Shown here: positions 31,048-40,317 of the stretch, piece by piece
How positions within the stretch are numbered: position 1 is the first letter of the stretch
How the letters are laid out: the number at the start of each line of letters is the position of its first letter
From: Haliea sp.
GTDB taxonomy: Bacteria; Pseudomonadota; Gammaproteobacteria; Pseudomonadales; Halieaceae
Length of the DNA stretch: 59,408 nucleotides
Assembly (NCBI GenBank): GCA_024642265.1
Contig: JAHEBL010000014.1
Coordinates: forward strand, 1 to 59,408
Reading direction: 5' to 3'
Position numbers and translations under genes: made by a program
Notes under the pieces: model-generated
Told to the model about the DNA's origin: nothing
The model's input: the letters and a program-made list of their open reading frames with translations, nothing else
Database searches by the model: none

Positions 31048-31440
31048 TTAACGCTTGGAGTACTGAGGACGCTTGCGCGCCTTGCGCAGGCCGACTTTCT
31101 TCCGCTCGACTTCACGGGCGTCGCGAGTTACGTAACCCGCGCTGCGCAGGGGAGTCCGCAGGGTCTCGTCGTACTCCATCAGTGCGCGGGTGATGCCGTG
31201 CCGGATCGCGCCGGCCTGGCCGAAGCTGCCGCCGCCCTGAACCGTGACGTTAATATCAAATTTATCTTTAAGATCAACAAGTTCCAGCGGTTGACGCACG
31301 ATCATGCGAGCCACTTCCCGGCCGAAGTACAGATCCAGGGGACGATGATTGACGGTAATATTACCGGCGCCGTTCTTGATGAAAACGCGGGCAGTGGAAG
31401 TCTTGCGACGTCCGGTTCCGTAGTATTGAGTTGCTGACAT
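31048..31440 (-). CDS. rpsI: 30S ribosomal protein S9
   Basis: 130 residues: [16 protein letters not shown] at the start, the GGG-rich centre ([16 protein letters not shown]), and the basic C-terminal tail ending [11 protein letters not shown] whose last residues reach the P-site tRNA. 16 bp downstream of rplM, ending at a strong terminator. Confidence 0.99.
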   Translation of the reverse strand: MSATQYYGTGRRKTSTARVFIKNGAGNITVNHRPLDLYFGREVARMIVRQPLELVDLKDKFDINVTVQGGGSFGQAGAIRHGITRALMEYDETLRTPLRSAGYVTRDAREVERKKVGLRKARKRPQYSKR

Positions 31441-31456
31441 AATTAAATAGTATCCG

Positions 31457-31885
31457 TTAGACGTTCAGAACTTGCGGCTGCTGCGCTGCGTGCGGGTGCT
31501 CGGTGCCGGCATAGACTTTCAGCTTCTTGAACATGGCACGACCCAGCGGATTGCGCGGCAGCATACCCTTCACAGCGCCCTGGATAACGCGCTCCGGCGC
31601 TTTGACGATCAGCTTTTCGAAGGAGATGGACTTGATGCCCCCCGGATACCCGGTGTGGTGATGATACATCTTGTCTTTGGTTTTGTTGCCGGTTACCCGA
31701 ATTTTCTCAGCATTGATAACCACAATGTAGTCACCGGTATCGGTATGCGGGGTGTATTCGGGCTTGTGCTTGCCGCGCAGGCGGTGGGCAATCTCGCTGG
31801 CGAGGCGACCCAGGGTCTTGTCGGCGGCGTCCACCACGAACCAGTCGTGGTTGATTTCACCTGCTTTGGCACTAAAAGTTTTCAT
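31457..31885 (-). CDS. rplM: 50S ribosomal protein L13
   Basis: 142 residues from the ATG at 31883-31885 ([15 protein letters not shown]), normal length; AGAGG about 9 nt upstream sets the start. Signatures [21 protein letters not shown] and [10 protein letters not shown]. Co-transcribed with rpsI from the promoter at 31927-31955. In E. coli L13 represses its own leader; the 40-nt leader here could hold a similar site but I cannot show it. Confidence 0.99.
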   Translation of the reverse strand: MKTFSAKAGEINHDWFVVDAADKTLGRLASEIAHRLRGKHKPEYTPHTDTGDYIVVINAEKIRVTGNKTKDKMYHHHTGYPGGIKSISFEKLIVKAPERVIQGAVKGMLPRNPLGRAMFKKLKVYAGTEHPHAAQQPQVLNV

Positions 31886-31926
31886 GAATAACAGCCTCTT
31901 GGAGGGCTCCAATTTCGAGAGCGCGA

Positions 31927-31955
31927 ATACTAATCAATGGGGACCCCTATTTCAA
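31927..31955 (-). promoter_or_regulatory. rplM-rpsI promoter
   Basis: TTGAAA (complement 31950-31955, 5 of 6), exact 17-bp spacer, TAGTAT (complement 31927-31932, 4 of 6), then a GC-rich CGCGC discriminator typical of growth-rate and ppGpp-controlled ribosomal promoters. Confidence 0.75.
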
Positions 31956-31957
31956 GC

Positions 31958-31982
31958 AAAAAAAACCCGGGTAAATTCACCC
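31958..31982 (-). terminator. Possible terminator after zapE
   Basis: Coding strand GGGTGAATTTACCC (short stem) then GGG and eight T (complement 31958-31965). The T-run is convincing, the stem is weak; it sits between zapE and the rplM promoter where a terminator is expected. Confidence 0.5.
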
Positions 31983-32075
31983 ACCAGCGCGGGGACGCCA
32001 TAGTACATGAGGAACGCCTTCCCGGCGAGACGATTTGGCGGGCGCCGACCCGATTCAAGCCACAAAGCTGCCCAC

Positions 32076-33176
32076 CTAGGGCTTGTGCTCCCGGGCAAGG
32101 TACTCGTACGACTGCATCTCCTGCAGACGTGAAATCGTGCGCTGGAACTCAAAGGCCAGCCGCCCACCACCGTAAAGTTCCAGCAGAGGCCTGGCTGCCG
32201 CCAGTACCAACTTGACATTGCGGTCGTAGAATTCATCCACGAGGTTGATAAAACGCCGGGCCTGGTCATCCGTATCGGGGGTGAACACCGGCACCCCCGA
32301 CACCAGTACGGCATGGAACATCCTCGCCAGCTCTATGTAGTCATTTTGTGAACGCGGGCCATCGCACAGCTCGGCAAAGTCAAACCAGCCCACGTCATCA
32401 GCACGACAACGGCAGGTCATATAGCGGTGGTTGACCTCCATACGCTCCCAGTGGTTGCCGGGATGGGCAGCCAATTTTTCGAAACTGTCCCGCAGGCTCT
32501 CGTCCGCCGCAGCATCCAGCGGGTAGTGGTAAAGCTCGGCCTGTTGCAGGGTGCGCAGGCGATAATCGATGCCGGCATCCACGTTCACGACCTGTGTATA
32601 TTTTTCCACCAGGGCAATGGCAGGCAGGAAACGCTGCCGCTGCAGGCCGTTCTCGTAAAGCCTGGAGGGTTTTATATTGGATGTCGCCACCAGGCACACC
32701 CCGCGCGCAAAGAGCGCCTCCATGAGGCCACCGAGGATCATCGCGTCGGCTATATCACTGACGTAAAACTCGTCAAAGCAGAGCACCACCGCCTCGGCCG
32801 CCAGCCGGTCAGCGACTTTTTCGAGCGGATCCTTCTGGCCATCCAGTGACTTCAGTTCCTCGTGGACGCGACGCATGAAACGGTGAAAATGCACGCGCAT
32901 TTTCCGCCTGAAAGGCAGGCAGTCGTAGAAGGTGTCGACCAGGTAAGTCTTGCCGCGCCCCACTCCACCCCAGAGATACAGGCCGACCTCGGGCTCGAGG
33001 GGCCGACCGCGAGCCTGCCGCAGCCAGCCCAAAAGCCCACCGCGGCGCTGGCCCCAGGCAGCCACGAGGCGCTCGTAAAGGTCCTGCAACAGCTTGACGG
33101 CCTCTTCCTGGGCCTGGTCGTGGGAAAAGTCATCCCGCTGGAGGTCAGCCTGATAACGCTGCCAGGGTGTGGTCAT
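32076..33176 (-). CDS. zapE: Cell division ATPase ZapE (AFG1-like)
   Basis: 366 residues, AAA-type ATPase that associates with FtsZ rings under stress. Walker A GGVGRGKTYLVDTF at about 68-81, the FHRFMRRVHEEL segment, Walker B LCFDEFYVSDIADAMIL, and sensor region TSNIKPSRLY. Same position relative to rplM-rpsI as in other gammaproteobacteria. Divergent from zapG; a direct repeat AGCGGCCA (33218-33225 and 33234-33241, 16-bp period) lies in its upstream region. Confidence 0.96.
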   Translation of the reverse strand: MTTPWQRYQADLQRDDFSHDQAQEEAVKLLQDLYERLVAAWGQRRGGLLGWLRQARGRPLEPEVGLYLWGGVGRGKTYLVDTFYDCLPFRRKMRVHFHRFMRRVHEELKSLDGQKDPLEKVADRLAAEAVVLCFDEFYVSDIADAMILGGLMEALFARGVCLVATSNIKPSRLYENGLQRQRFLPAIALVEKYTQVVNVDAGIDYRLRTLQQAELYHYPLDAAADESLRDSFEKLAAHPGNHWERMEVNHRYMTCRCRADDVGWFDFAELCDGPRSQNDYIELARMFHAVLVSGVPVFTPDTDDQARRFINLVDEFYDRNVKLVLAAARPLLELYGGGRLAFEFQRTISRLQEMQSYEYLAREHKP

Positions 33177-33322
33177 GTCGTATGCCAGGGGCGGCGGCCC
33201 GGTCTTGTGATTTGGCGAGCGGCCACTTTAACCAGCGGCCAGATACTTGGCAACGCCGTACTTGGGACACTCACAAAAGGCGGATGGCCTCCCTTCAGGT
33301 TACAGTCGCCGGCAAGTGGGGT

Positions 33323-33328
33323 TATACT
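33323..33328 (+). promoter_or_regulatory. Candidate -10 element for zapG
   Basis: TATACT 39 bp upstream of the zapG start codon. The 17-bp-spaced -35 (TTACAG) is poor, so only the -10 is noted. Confidence 0.35.
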
Positions 33329-33366
33329 GCGCGGCTTTGCAATTATCGGCTTATGAGGACCCTACC

Positions 33367-33867
33367 TTGGAAACTTTACAGTACAGTCAAACCATCGTAA
33401 TCATCGCCGGGGTTGCCCTGTTCGTCGTGGGGCTGGGCCTGGGCGTGCTGTTTGGTCGCCGCAGTTCACCGGCCGCCAAGCGCCAGCGAGAGGCAGAACT
33501 CAAACTCGACCAGGTACTGCAGGACAAAAAAGCCTACGAGGACGATGTGGTGGAGCACTTCACCGATACCGCCCGCCTGCTGAACACCCTCACAGAGCAG
33601 TACCGCGATGTGCACAATCACCTCGCCAGGGGCGCCAGCTCCCTGTGCAAGGGCCGGGGTCCTGTTTCACTCGAACGCCTTGGGGACGCTCGCGACGAGT
33701 CAGAAATTCCCGCTCACCTCGCAGAGGTCCGCCCGCCCCTGGACTATGCGCCGAAAACCTCCCCCGGGGAAAAGGGCATGCTCAACGAGGAGTTCGGGAT
33801 CGACCGTAAAAAGGCCGAGAAAACGCCCGACAAACCGGCGCCGAAAGCGGTTCCGGACGACGAATAA
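33367..33867 (+). CDS. zapG: ZapG/YhcB-family (DUF1043) inner-membrane protein
   Basis: 166 residues if read from the TTG at 33367, which has GAGGA about 7 nt upstream; no ATG or GTG fits the conserved N-terminus. One membrane helix (about 8-27, IVIIAGVALFVVGLGLGVLFG), then a coiled coil (about 35-85), and a charged, Pro/Lys-rich tail. YhcB links cell-envelope growth with division; exact role unsettled. Followed by degS, its usual neighbour. Confidence 0.85.
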   Translation: METLQYSQTIVIIAGVALFVVGLGLGVLFGRRSSPAAKRQREAELKLDQVLQDKKAYEDDVVEHFTDTARLLNTLTEQYRDVHNHLARGASSLCKGRGPVSLERLGDARDESEIPAHLAEVRPPLDYAPKTSPGEKGMLNEEFGIDRKKAEKTPDKPAPKAVPDDE

Positions 33868-33923
33868 AGCCAAACCCGCCACCGCACCCGCCGCGCGATG
33901 ACAACGCTGCATCCGGCTGCTGC

Positions 33924-35039
33924 ATGCAGCACCTGAAATTTCTCACGTGGCCGGCAATCGCCGGCCTGCTGGCCGCGCTGCTGATTCTCGACCGGTGGGT
34001 GCTGCCGGAATCCGATCCGCGCAGGTCAGACGACTACGAGCTGGTCAGTTACGCCAACGCCGTGCGCAGCGCCACCCCCGCCGTTGTCAACATTTATACG
34101 GCCAAGCTGGTGAAGTCCCGCCCCAGCCCGTTGCTCAACGATGGTTTCTTCCAGCGTTTCTCCAGGCCGGGGCAGCAACCCCAGCGCCAGCGCATCGAGC
34201 GGTCTCTCGGTTCCGGCGTTATCGTCACTGCCGCAGGGCATATCCTGACCAACAACCACGTTATCGCGGATGCGGACGCCATCCAGGTATTGCTGCAGGA
34301 CGGACGCTCCAGCAACGCCGTTGTCATTGGCACGGACCCGGCCACCGACCTCGCCGTATTGAAAGTGGATCTCCCCGACCTGCAACCGATCACCCTGGGC
34401 GACTCCAACGCCGCGAGGGTGGGCGATGTGGTGCTGGCGATCGGCAACCCGCTGGGCTTCGGCCACTCGGTTACCCAGGGTATCGTCTCCGCACTGGGTC
34501 GCTACGGTCTGCAGCCGAACGCCTACGAGGACTATATCCAGACTGACGCAACGATCCATCTCGGTAACTCGGGAGGGGCGTTGGTCGACACACGCGGCAG
34601 GCTACTGGGTATCAATACCCTGATTTACACCGGTAACAGCCAGGGCCACAACAACGCTACCGGCATCGGTATAAGCCTGGCCATCCCGGTCAATCTCGCC
34701 GTTTTCGTCATGCAGGACCTTATCGACTACGGCAAGGTGATCCGCGGCTGGCTCGGGGTCAGTGTGGAACCTGTCGGCGCCCCGCGTGGGGACGGCACAA
34801 ACGAACAGGCCCTGGCGGTGATCGAGGTAGCGCCCAACAGCCCGGCAGAGAAAGCCGGCGTCATGCCGGGCGACCTCATCACTCACATCGACGGTGAGCC
34901 CGTTAAGGATGGCAGGCTCACCATGCACAGGATCGCCCTGCTGCGCCCTGGGGATTCCGTCGATATTGCCATCCGGCGGAACGACCAGACCCTGGAGTTG
35001 CGCAGCATTGTAGGGGTGCTGAACCCCCCGGGCGGCTGA
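33924..35039 (+). CDS. degS: DegS/AlgW-type periplasmic serine protease
   Basis: 371 residues: one N-terminal membrane anchor (about 8-24), trypsin-like domain with catalytic triad H112 (TNNHVI), D142 (TDLAVL) and S216 (GNSGGAL), and a single PDZ domain (about 255-350). One PDZ and a membrane anchor mark DegS/AlgW rather than DegP. These proteases sense misfolded outer-membrane proteins and start RseA/MucA cleavage, releasing sigmaE/AlgU. The neighbourhood (zapG upstream, his genes downstream) matches algW in Pseudomonas. Convergent with hisD, 8 bp apart. Confidence 0.93.
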   Translation: MQHLKFLTWPAIAGLLAALLILDRWVLPESDPRRSDDYELVSYANAVRSATPAVVNIYTAKLVKSRPSPLLNDGFFQRFSRPGQQPQRQRIERSLGSGVIVTAAGHILTNNHVIADADAIQVLLQDGRSSNAVVIGTDPATDLAVLKVDLPDLQPITLGDSNAARVGDVVLAIGNPLGFGHSVTQGIVSALGRYGLQPNAYEDYIQTDATIHLGNSGGALVDTRGRLLGINTLIYTGNSQGHNNATGIGISLAIPVNLAVFVMQDLIDYGKVIRGWLGVSVEPVGAPRGDGTNEQALAVIEVAPNSPAEKAGVMPGDLITHIDGEPVKDGRLTMHRIALLRPGDSVDIAIRRNDQTLELRSIVGVLNPPGG

Positions 35040-35047
35040 GCGGCCGA

Positions 35048-36352
35048 TCAGTCCGGCTGGTGCCCGCGCAGGCGCAGTTCGGCGCTGCGGGCATGTGCAG
35101 TGAGTGCCTCGCCGCGGGCCAGGGTTGACGCGGTGCGCCCCAGTTCCTGGACCCCCCGCTCGCTGCACATGATTACAGAGCTTCGCTTCTGGAAGTCGTA
35201 CACCCCCAGGGGGGAGGAGAAGCGTGCCGACCGCGAGGTGGGCAGCACGTGATTGGGGCCGGCGCAGTAATCCCCCAGCGCCTCGGATGTGTAAGGTCCC
35301 ATAAAAATCGCACCGGCGTGGCGCACCAGCGGCAGCAGCGACTCAGGATCCTGCACAGACAGCTCAAGGTGCTCGGGCGCCAGCCGGTTGCTTACGGCCA
35401 CCGCCTCGGCCAGGTCGCGAGTCCTGATCATTGCGCCGCGGCCCGCCAGGGAAGCGCCGATGATCCCTGCCCTCTCCATCCCCGGCAGGAGGCGGTCGAT
35501 ACTCGCCTGCACCCGGTCCAGGTAGTCGGGGTCAGGGCACAGTAACAGCGACTGGGCATTCTCGTCGTGCTCCGCCTGGGAAAAGAGGTCCATGGCAACC
35601 CAGTCGGGATCCGTAGAGCCATCGCATATAACCAGGATTTCTGACGGGCCCGCCACCATATCGATACCGACACGGCCAAATACCTGGCGTTTCGCGGTGG
35701 CCACATAGATATTGCCCGGGCCGACGATCTTGTCCACGCGCGGTATCGTGGCGGTGCCATAGGCCAGCGCCGCCACTGCCTGGGCGCCGCCGATGGTGAA
35801 GACCCGGTCCACTTCTGCGATAGCGGCAGCGGCCAGTACCAGGTCATTCAGCTCCCCACCGGGGGCCGGCACCACCATAACAATTTCATCCACGCCGGCC
35901 ACCCTGGCGGGCAGCGCATTCATCAGCACCGAGGAGGGATAGCTGGCCTTGCCGCCGGGGACATATATCCCCGCCCGCTCAAGGGGAGTGATCTGCTGAC
36001 CCAGCAGGTTGCCCTCTTCGTCATGGTATTGCCAACTGGACTGGAACTGGTGGCCGTGATACCGGCGAATGCGATCGGCGGCATACTCCAGTGCCTCGCG
36101 GTGCCTGGAATCAATGCGCTCCAGCGCCGCCGCCAGGCGTCGGCGCGGCACCTCGAGTTCCGCAACCGAGCCTGCCTGCAAGCGGTCAAAACGGGACGTG
36201 TACTCCAGCACCGCAGGATCGCCGCGCCCGGCAACGTCAGCCAGGATAGCCGTGACAGTCTCCGTGACCGCTCTGTCCAGGGTTTCCTGCCAGGCGGTCA
36301 GTTGCTCCAGACGCTGGTCGAAATCGGCCTGTCCTGTGTCAAGTCTTTGCAT
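35048..36352 (-). CDS. hisD: Histidinol dehydrogenase HisD
   Basis: 434 residues from the ATG at 36350-36352 ([11 protein letters not shown]). NAD- and zinc-dependent enzyme that carries out the last two steps of histidine synthesis. Signatures: [55 protein letters not shown] and the C-terminal [17 protein letters not shown]. 11 bp downstream of hisG. hisC, the usual next gene, is absent; the strand switches to degS. Confidence 0.98.
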   Translation of the reverse strand: MQRLDTGQADFDQRLEQLTAWQETLDRAVTETVTAILADVAGRGDPAVLEYTSRFDRLQAGSVAELEVPRRRLAAALERIDSRHREALEYAADRIRRYHGHQFQSSWQYHDEEGNLLGQQITPLERAGIYVPGGKASYPSSVLMNALPARVAGVDEIVMVVPAPGGELNDLVLAAAAIAEVDRVFTIGGAQAVAALAYGTATIPRVDKIVGPGNIYVATAKRQVFGRVGIDMVAGPSEILVICDGSTDPDWVAMDLFSQAEHDENAQSLLLCPDPDYLDRVQASIDRLLPGMERAGIIGASLAGRGAMIRTRDLAEAVAVSNRLAPEHLELSVQDPESLLPLVRHAGAIFMGPYTSEALGDYCAGPNHVLPTSRSARFSSPLGVYDFQKRSSVIMCSERGVQELGRTASTLARGEALTAHARSAELRLRGHQPD

Positions 36353-36363
36353 AAGGCACCCCG

Positions 36364-36999
36364 TCAGCCCCTTCCAACCGCAGCGGCGAGGTCGCCGATA
36401 ACACCCTGGATAATTGCACAACGGGAGCGCATGGCCGCCTTGTTGACTATCAGCCGGGAACTGATCGCGGCGATTTCCTCCAGCGGCTCCATGCCATTCG
36501 CCCGCAGGGTATTGCCGGTGTCCACGATGTCCACAATCAGGTCAGCCAGGTTCATCAGCGGCGCCAGCTCCATGGCGCCATACAGCTTGATCACGTCGGC
36601 GTGCACACCCTGGCGGGCGAAATGCCGGCGGGTAATATTGACGAACTTGGTGGCAACCCGTATGCGCGCCCCGTTACTGCACCAGCCAACCCTGCCGGCT
36701 GTCATGAGGCGGCAGCGGGCGATACCGAGATCCAGCGGCTCATAGAGCCCCTCCGCACCATGTTCAAGCAGAATATCCTTGCCGACCACGCCCATATCGG
36801 CGGCGCCATGGCGCACATAGGTGGGCACATCCGACCCCCGGATAATGACCAGGCGCACGCCAGGGTGAGTGGTATCAAAAACCAGCTTGCGACTGCTGTG
36901 CACATCCTCCACCGGCGCAATTCCGGCACTGGCCAGTAGCGGCAGGGTTTCCTTGAGGATGCGCCCCTTGGTCAGGGCGATGGTCAACTGGTCGCTCAT
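36364..36999 (-). CDS. hisG: ATP phosphoribosyltransferase, short form HisG(S)
   Basis: 211 residues from the ATG at 36997-36999 ([14 protein letters not shown]). First enzyme of histidine synthesis. The length and the lack of the C-terminal regulatory domain show the short form, which needs HisZ as partner (known for the family); hisZ is not in the window. Motif [17 protein letters not shown] binds phosphoribosyl pyrophosphate. Located directly after ibaG, where murA usually intervenes. Confidence 0.97.
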   Translation of the reverse strand: MSDQLTIALTKGRILKETLPLLASAGIAPVEDVHSSRKLVFDTTHPGVRLVIIRGSDVPTYVRHGAADMGVVGKDILLEHGAEGLYEPLDLGIARCRLMTAGRVGWCSNGARIRVATKFVNITRRHFARQGVHADVIKLYGAMELAPLMNLADLIVDIVDTGNTLRANGMEPLEEIAAISSRLIVNKAAMRSRCAIIQGVIGDLAAAVGRG

Positions 37000-37018
37000 A
37001 ATGTGCTCACAGGGATGC

Positions 37019-37264
37019 TCAGCCGTTGGAACGGGCTTGCCACTGTTCCGGCGTAAAGGTGCGGATATTGACGGCGTGTACACTGCCGTCGGCGATGCAT
37101 TCCTTCAGCGCGCCGTACACAAGTTGCTGCTTCTGTACCGGACGCAAGCCCTCGAATACGTCACCGATGGCTATAATGTCGTAATGGTTTCCCTCTCCCT
37201 GGACGTGGAACTCGCAATCGTCCAGGTGGTTTTGCAACAACTGCTTGACCGTGGCGGCATCCAT
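37019..37264 (-). CDS. ibaG: BolA-family protein IbaG (YrbA)
   Basis: 81 residues, BolA fold with the conserved [17 protein letters not shown] and [13 protein letters not shown] stretch; monothiol-glutaredoxin partner linked to acid stress and iron-sulfur handling. Near mlaC as in E. coli and Pseudomonas, but with neither mlaB before nor murA after it. The 123-bp gap to mlaC contains no gene. Confidence 0.93.
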   Translation of the reverse strand: MDAATVKQLLQNHLDDCEFHVQGEGNHYDIIAIGDVFEGLRPVQKQQLVYGALKECIADGSVHAVNIRTFTPEQWQARSNG

Positions 37265-37387
37265 GAAGTTACTCCTGAATTGACTCTCTGCGCCGGCTGC
37301 GGGCAGGCGCTGCCGGGCGGGTGTAAAAGCCGGCCATTCTAGGAGAAAACCCTCCCGATGGCGACCGCTAACTCCGCCCGGGGATAC

Positions 37388-38071
37388 TCAGGCCTTCACT
37401 TCCACAGCGGTCCAGCTGGCAATGACTGCATCCAGGTTACCGTCGTTCTTGCGAGCGCTGGCCTCAAACTGGTTGCGATAGATTTCGCCCAGGTTTACGC
37501 CCTCGATGATGATGTTGCGCAGCTGCCAATCCCCCTCCTTGCCGCGACCCATCTGGTAGATCAATTCATAGGGCTCGGGCTGGTTGTCGTAGACCAGCTG
37601 CCTTACTGTGGCCCTGCCGCCGGACGGCTCCTCGTCAGCTGCCGGAGCGACCTCAACTCGCGAGTCGCCGTAGGCCAGCAGCCCCTTGCTGTAGGTTCGT
37701 ACCAGGCCCAGTCGCATAACCTCGGTAAACCGGTCGAGCTGGTCTCGCAGGAGGGCGCGACCCGGCTCGTCCAGTGAGCGATAGCGCTCACTGCTGGCGT
37801 AAGGCCCCATGACACTCCGGGCAAAACCACGGAAGTCGATAACAGGGTCGAGAATCTCCTGCACCTGCCGGAAATACCGCTCGGGGTCCTCATCGAAATA
37901 GTCGCGGGATTCCACCACCACGGCCATTACCCGCCGGGTCGTGTCATCGACCACTCCATGGGCTGTCACTTGCGTGTCCTGCGCCCATACGACTGCACTC
38001 AGCAGATATGCCCCCAACAGCCAGGCTGATCGCACACTAAACACTATCCGTCTCCTCAAATTGCTCAACAT
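37388..38071 (-). CDS. mlaC: Phospholipid-binding periplasmic protein MlaC
   Basis: 227 residues from the ATG at 38069-38071. Cleavable signal peptide ending V-W-A at residue 30. The mature part shows the MlaC/Ttg2D family pattern (YFRQVQEILDPVIDFRGFARSVMGPYA, YSKGLLAYGDSRVEV, NIIIEGVNLGEIYRNQF). MlaC shuttles phospholipids between the outer-membrane MlaA-porin complex and the inner-membrane MlaFEDB transporter. mlaFED and mlaB are not next to it; mlaC is the first gene after a divergent promoter region. Confidence 0.93.
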   Translation of the reverse strand: MLSNLRRRIVFSVRSAWLLGAYLLSAVVWAQDTQVTAHGVVDDTTRRVMAVVVESRDYFDEDPERYFRQVQEILDPVIDFRGFARSVMGPYASSERYRSLDEPGRALLRDQLDRFTEVMRLGLVRTYSKGLLAYGDSRVEVAPAADEEPSGGRATVRQLVYDNQPEPYELIYQMGRGKEGDWQLRNIIIEGVNLGEIYRNQFEASARKNDGNLDAVIASWTAVEVKA

Positions 38072-38096
38072 TGGACTTCCAAGGCCAAGGCGGGTC

Positions 38097-38104
38097 TGTA
38101 TAAT
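38097..38104. promoter_or_regulatory. Two overlapping -10-like elements between mlaC and the antiporter gene
   Basis: The plus strand reads TATAAT (38099-38104) and the minus strand TATACA (complement 38097-38102). One would serve the antiporter-kdsD side, the other mlaC, 26 bp from its start. Neither has a good -35. Confidence 0.35.
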
Positions 38105-38175
38105 CCAGCGATGCGCGGCGGCACACCGCCCCTGTCGCTGGCCAGAACCAGGGCCCTCGCTTTGACACTTACCGA

Positions 38176-38204
38176 CCCTGCGTGGTTCCCAAACACCACG
38201 CGGG
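38176..38204 (+). other. Strong hairpin in the leader of the antiporter gene
   Basis: CCC-t-GCGTGG (10-nt loop) CCACGC-GGG, a 9-bp stem with one bulge, 27 nt upstream of the antiporter start codon. No T-tract. Could affect translation or mRNA stability. Confidence 0.4.
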
Positions 38205-38231
38205 GCACACTTTAACAGGAAATAACGCCAT

Positions 38232-39206
38232 ATGCTGATAGCTGCAGCCGCCATTATCGCCGGCTTTGCGATCCTCATATGGAGTGCCGACCTTTTTATC
38301 ATTGGCGCTGCAGCCATTGCCCGGAATATGGGCATGTCACCCATTATTATCGGCATGACCATTGTCTCCATAGGCACCTCCGCCCCGGAAGTGCTGGTGT
38401 CGCTGACCGCCTCGTTCGAGGGTGCCGGCGAGCTCGCCGTCGGTAACGCCATCGGTTCCAATATTGCCAATATCGGACTGGTAATGGGCGTAACGGTGTT
38501 GATAACACCCCTGCTGGTCCTGCAAAGTTCGATCAGCAGGGAACTGCTGATCCTGCTGGCGGTGACAGTGGCAGCCGGCCTGATGCTCGCAGACAACACC
38601 CTGACAGCCCTGGAGGGCTGGTTGCTGATAGCCGCCATGGTCGTGGCCATGACCTATATACTGCGCAGCCAGACCAGGGACAGTACACTGCAGCTCGAAA
38701 CCGAAGAGGAGCCCCTGCGGGAACTGCCGAGGGGCCGGGCCTGGCTGACCTTCGGCGCGGGGCTGCTGCTGCTCATCGGGAGTTCCCACCTGCTGGTCTG
38801 GGGGGCGGTTGCCACCGCGCAACTCCTGGGGGTATCGGAACTGCTGATCGGCCTGACGGTGATTGCCATAGGAACCAGCCTGCCGGAACTCGCCGCCACG
38901 GTGACCAGCGCCCGCCGCGGCCACACGGAAATCGCTATCGGCAATATTATCGGTTCCAACCTGTTCAACCTGCTGGTAGTGATGGCCATTCCCGGTATCG
39001 TTTCATCCCAGCAGCTGGCACCGGTAGTGTTCAGCCGGGACTATCCGTCCATGGCATTACTGACGCTGTTGCTGGCAGGCGCTGTCTATATTGGCGGCAA
39101 GCGCAAAGCCGCTCCGCCCGGCTATGCCTATATGGGGCGGACTGTCGGGCTGCTTTTCGCAATATTCTACGCACTGTACTATTACCTGCTGTATACCAGC
39201 CTCTAG
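38232..39206 (+). CDS. yrbG: Calcium/sodium antiporter-family protein (YrbG-like, CaCA)
   Basis: 324 residues with about ten membrane helices and the two inverted alpha-repeats of the CaCA family: GTSAPEVLVSL with GNAIGSNIANIGLVMG in the first half, GTSLPELAATVTSA with GNIIGSNLFNLLVV in the second. The glutamates in these repeats bind the transported cation. Cation specificity is not established for the bacterial branch. Adjacent to kdsD, as in E. coli yrbG-kdsD. Confidence 0.93.
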   Translation: MLIAAAAIIAGFAILIWSADLFIIGAAAIARNMGMSPIIIGMTIVSIGTSAPEVLVSLTASFEGAGELAVGNAIGSNIANIGLVMGVTVLITPLLVLQSSISRELLILLAVTVAAGLMLADNTLTALEGWLLIAAMVVAMTYILRSQTRDSTLQLETEEEPLRELPRGRAWLTFGAGLLLLIGSSHLLVWGAVATAQLLGVSELLIGLTVIAIGTSLPELAATVTSARRGHTEIAIGNIIGSNLFNLLVVMAIPGIVSSQQLAPVVFSRDYPSMALLTLLLAGAVYIGGKRKAAPPGYAYMGRTVGLLFAIFYALYYYLLYTSL

Positions 39207-39221
39207 CCACAGGAATCTCCC

Positions 39222-40193
39222 ATGTCGCAGACCGGTTTCGCGACCTCGGCGCGTCGCACAATCAAAATGGAATCCGAGGCGGTGGCAGCCCTGGAGGGGC
39301 GCATCGGCGCCGATTTCGAGCGCGCCTGCGAACTGCTGCTGCAGATCCGCGGCCGGGTTATCGTTACCGGTATGGGCAAGTCCGGGCATATCGCCCGCAA
39401 AATCGCCGCCACCCTGGCAAGTACCGGAACTCCCGCATTCTTTGTGCACCCCGGAGAAGCCAGCCACGGTGACATGGGCATGATAACGGCGCAGGACGCG
39501 GTGATCGCCCTGTCCAACAGTGGCGCAGTGGCGGAGATCGTCTCCCTGTTACCGCTGCTCAAACGTATGGGTACCAAGCTGGTGAGCATGACCGGCAACG
39601 ACCAGTCGACACTGGCACAAGCCTCGGACGTGCACCTTGATACCGGGGTTGAGACTGAGGCCTGCCCACTGGATCTGGCTCCCACATCCAGCACTACCAC
39701 TGCACTGGTGATGGGTGATGCCCTCGCCATCGCCCTGCTCGAGGCGCGCGGATTCACCGCGGACGATTTCGCTTTCTCCCACCCCGGCGGCACCCTGGGC
39801 AAAAAGCTGCTGCTGAAAGTGGCAGACCTCATGCGCTCGGGAGACGCCATTCCCCGGGTCGAACCGGACACCACCCTGTCCGAGGCCCTGCTGGAAATCA
39901 GCAACAAGGGCCTGGGTATGACCACTGTGCTGGACAGGCAGGGACAGCTGGTCGGCATCTTCACCGACGGCGACCTGCGGCGAACCCTGAAGGCCCGCAT
40001 CGATATCAACGAGACACCCATTGGCCAACTGATGAGCATCGGCACCAAGACCGTAGCCCCTGACATGCTTGCGGCTGAAGCGATGCGTATCATGGAGGAG
40101 AACGAGATCAGCTCCCTGGTCGTGGTGCAAGGCGACAAGAGTGTTGCCGGCGTCATCCACCTGATGCATCTGCTGCACGCGGGCCTCGCCTGA
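39222..40193 (+). CDS. kdsD: Arabinose-5-phosphate isomerase KdsD
   Basis: 323 residues: SIS domain (about 30-190; VIVTGMGKSGHIARKIAATLASTGTPAFF, HPGEASHGDMGMI) followed by two CBS domains (about 205-320). Converts ribulose-5-phosphate to arabinose-5-phosphate for KDO synthesis. Normally followed by kdsC and lptC; here the next gene is lptA, 174 bp on. Confidence 0.97.
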   Translation: MSQTGFATSARRTIKMESEAVAALEGRIGADFERACELLLQIRGRVIVTGMGKSGHIARKIAATLASTGTPAFFVHPGEASHGDMGMITAQDAVIALSNSGAVAEIVSLLPLLKRMGTKLVSMTGNDQSTLAQASDVHLDTGVETEACPLDLAPTSSTTTALVMGDALAIALLEARGFTADDFAFSHPGGTLGKKLLLKVADLMRSGDAIPRVEPDTTLSEALLEISNKGLGMTTVLDRQGQLVGIFTDGDLRRTLKARIDINETPIGQLMSIGTKTVAPDMLAAEAMRIMEENEISSLVVVQGDKSVAGVIHLMHLLHAGLA

Positions 40194-40289
40194 TTCCATG
40201 GGGTGCTTTCCATTAACGCCCCCTGCCGCCACCCCATGATCCGATGGGGCTCCAGGGCCGGACCCAAAAAACAATGTGACTGCGCCAGC

Positions 40290-40317
40290 GAACCAAGTAC
40301 CATCGGCAGGGGTCAAA
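40290..40317 (+). promoter_or_regulatory. Possible sigmaE/AlgU-type promoter of lptA
   Basis: GAACCA (40290-40295), 17-bp spacer, TCAAA (40313-40317), compared with the GAACTT-N16/17-TCAAA form of AlgU promoters; -35 matches 4 of 6. Sits about 50 bp upstream of lptA, which is a sigmaE target in E. coli. Weak by sequence alone. Confidence 0.3.
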
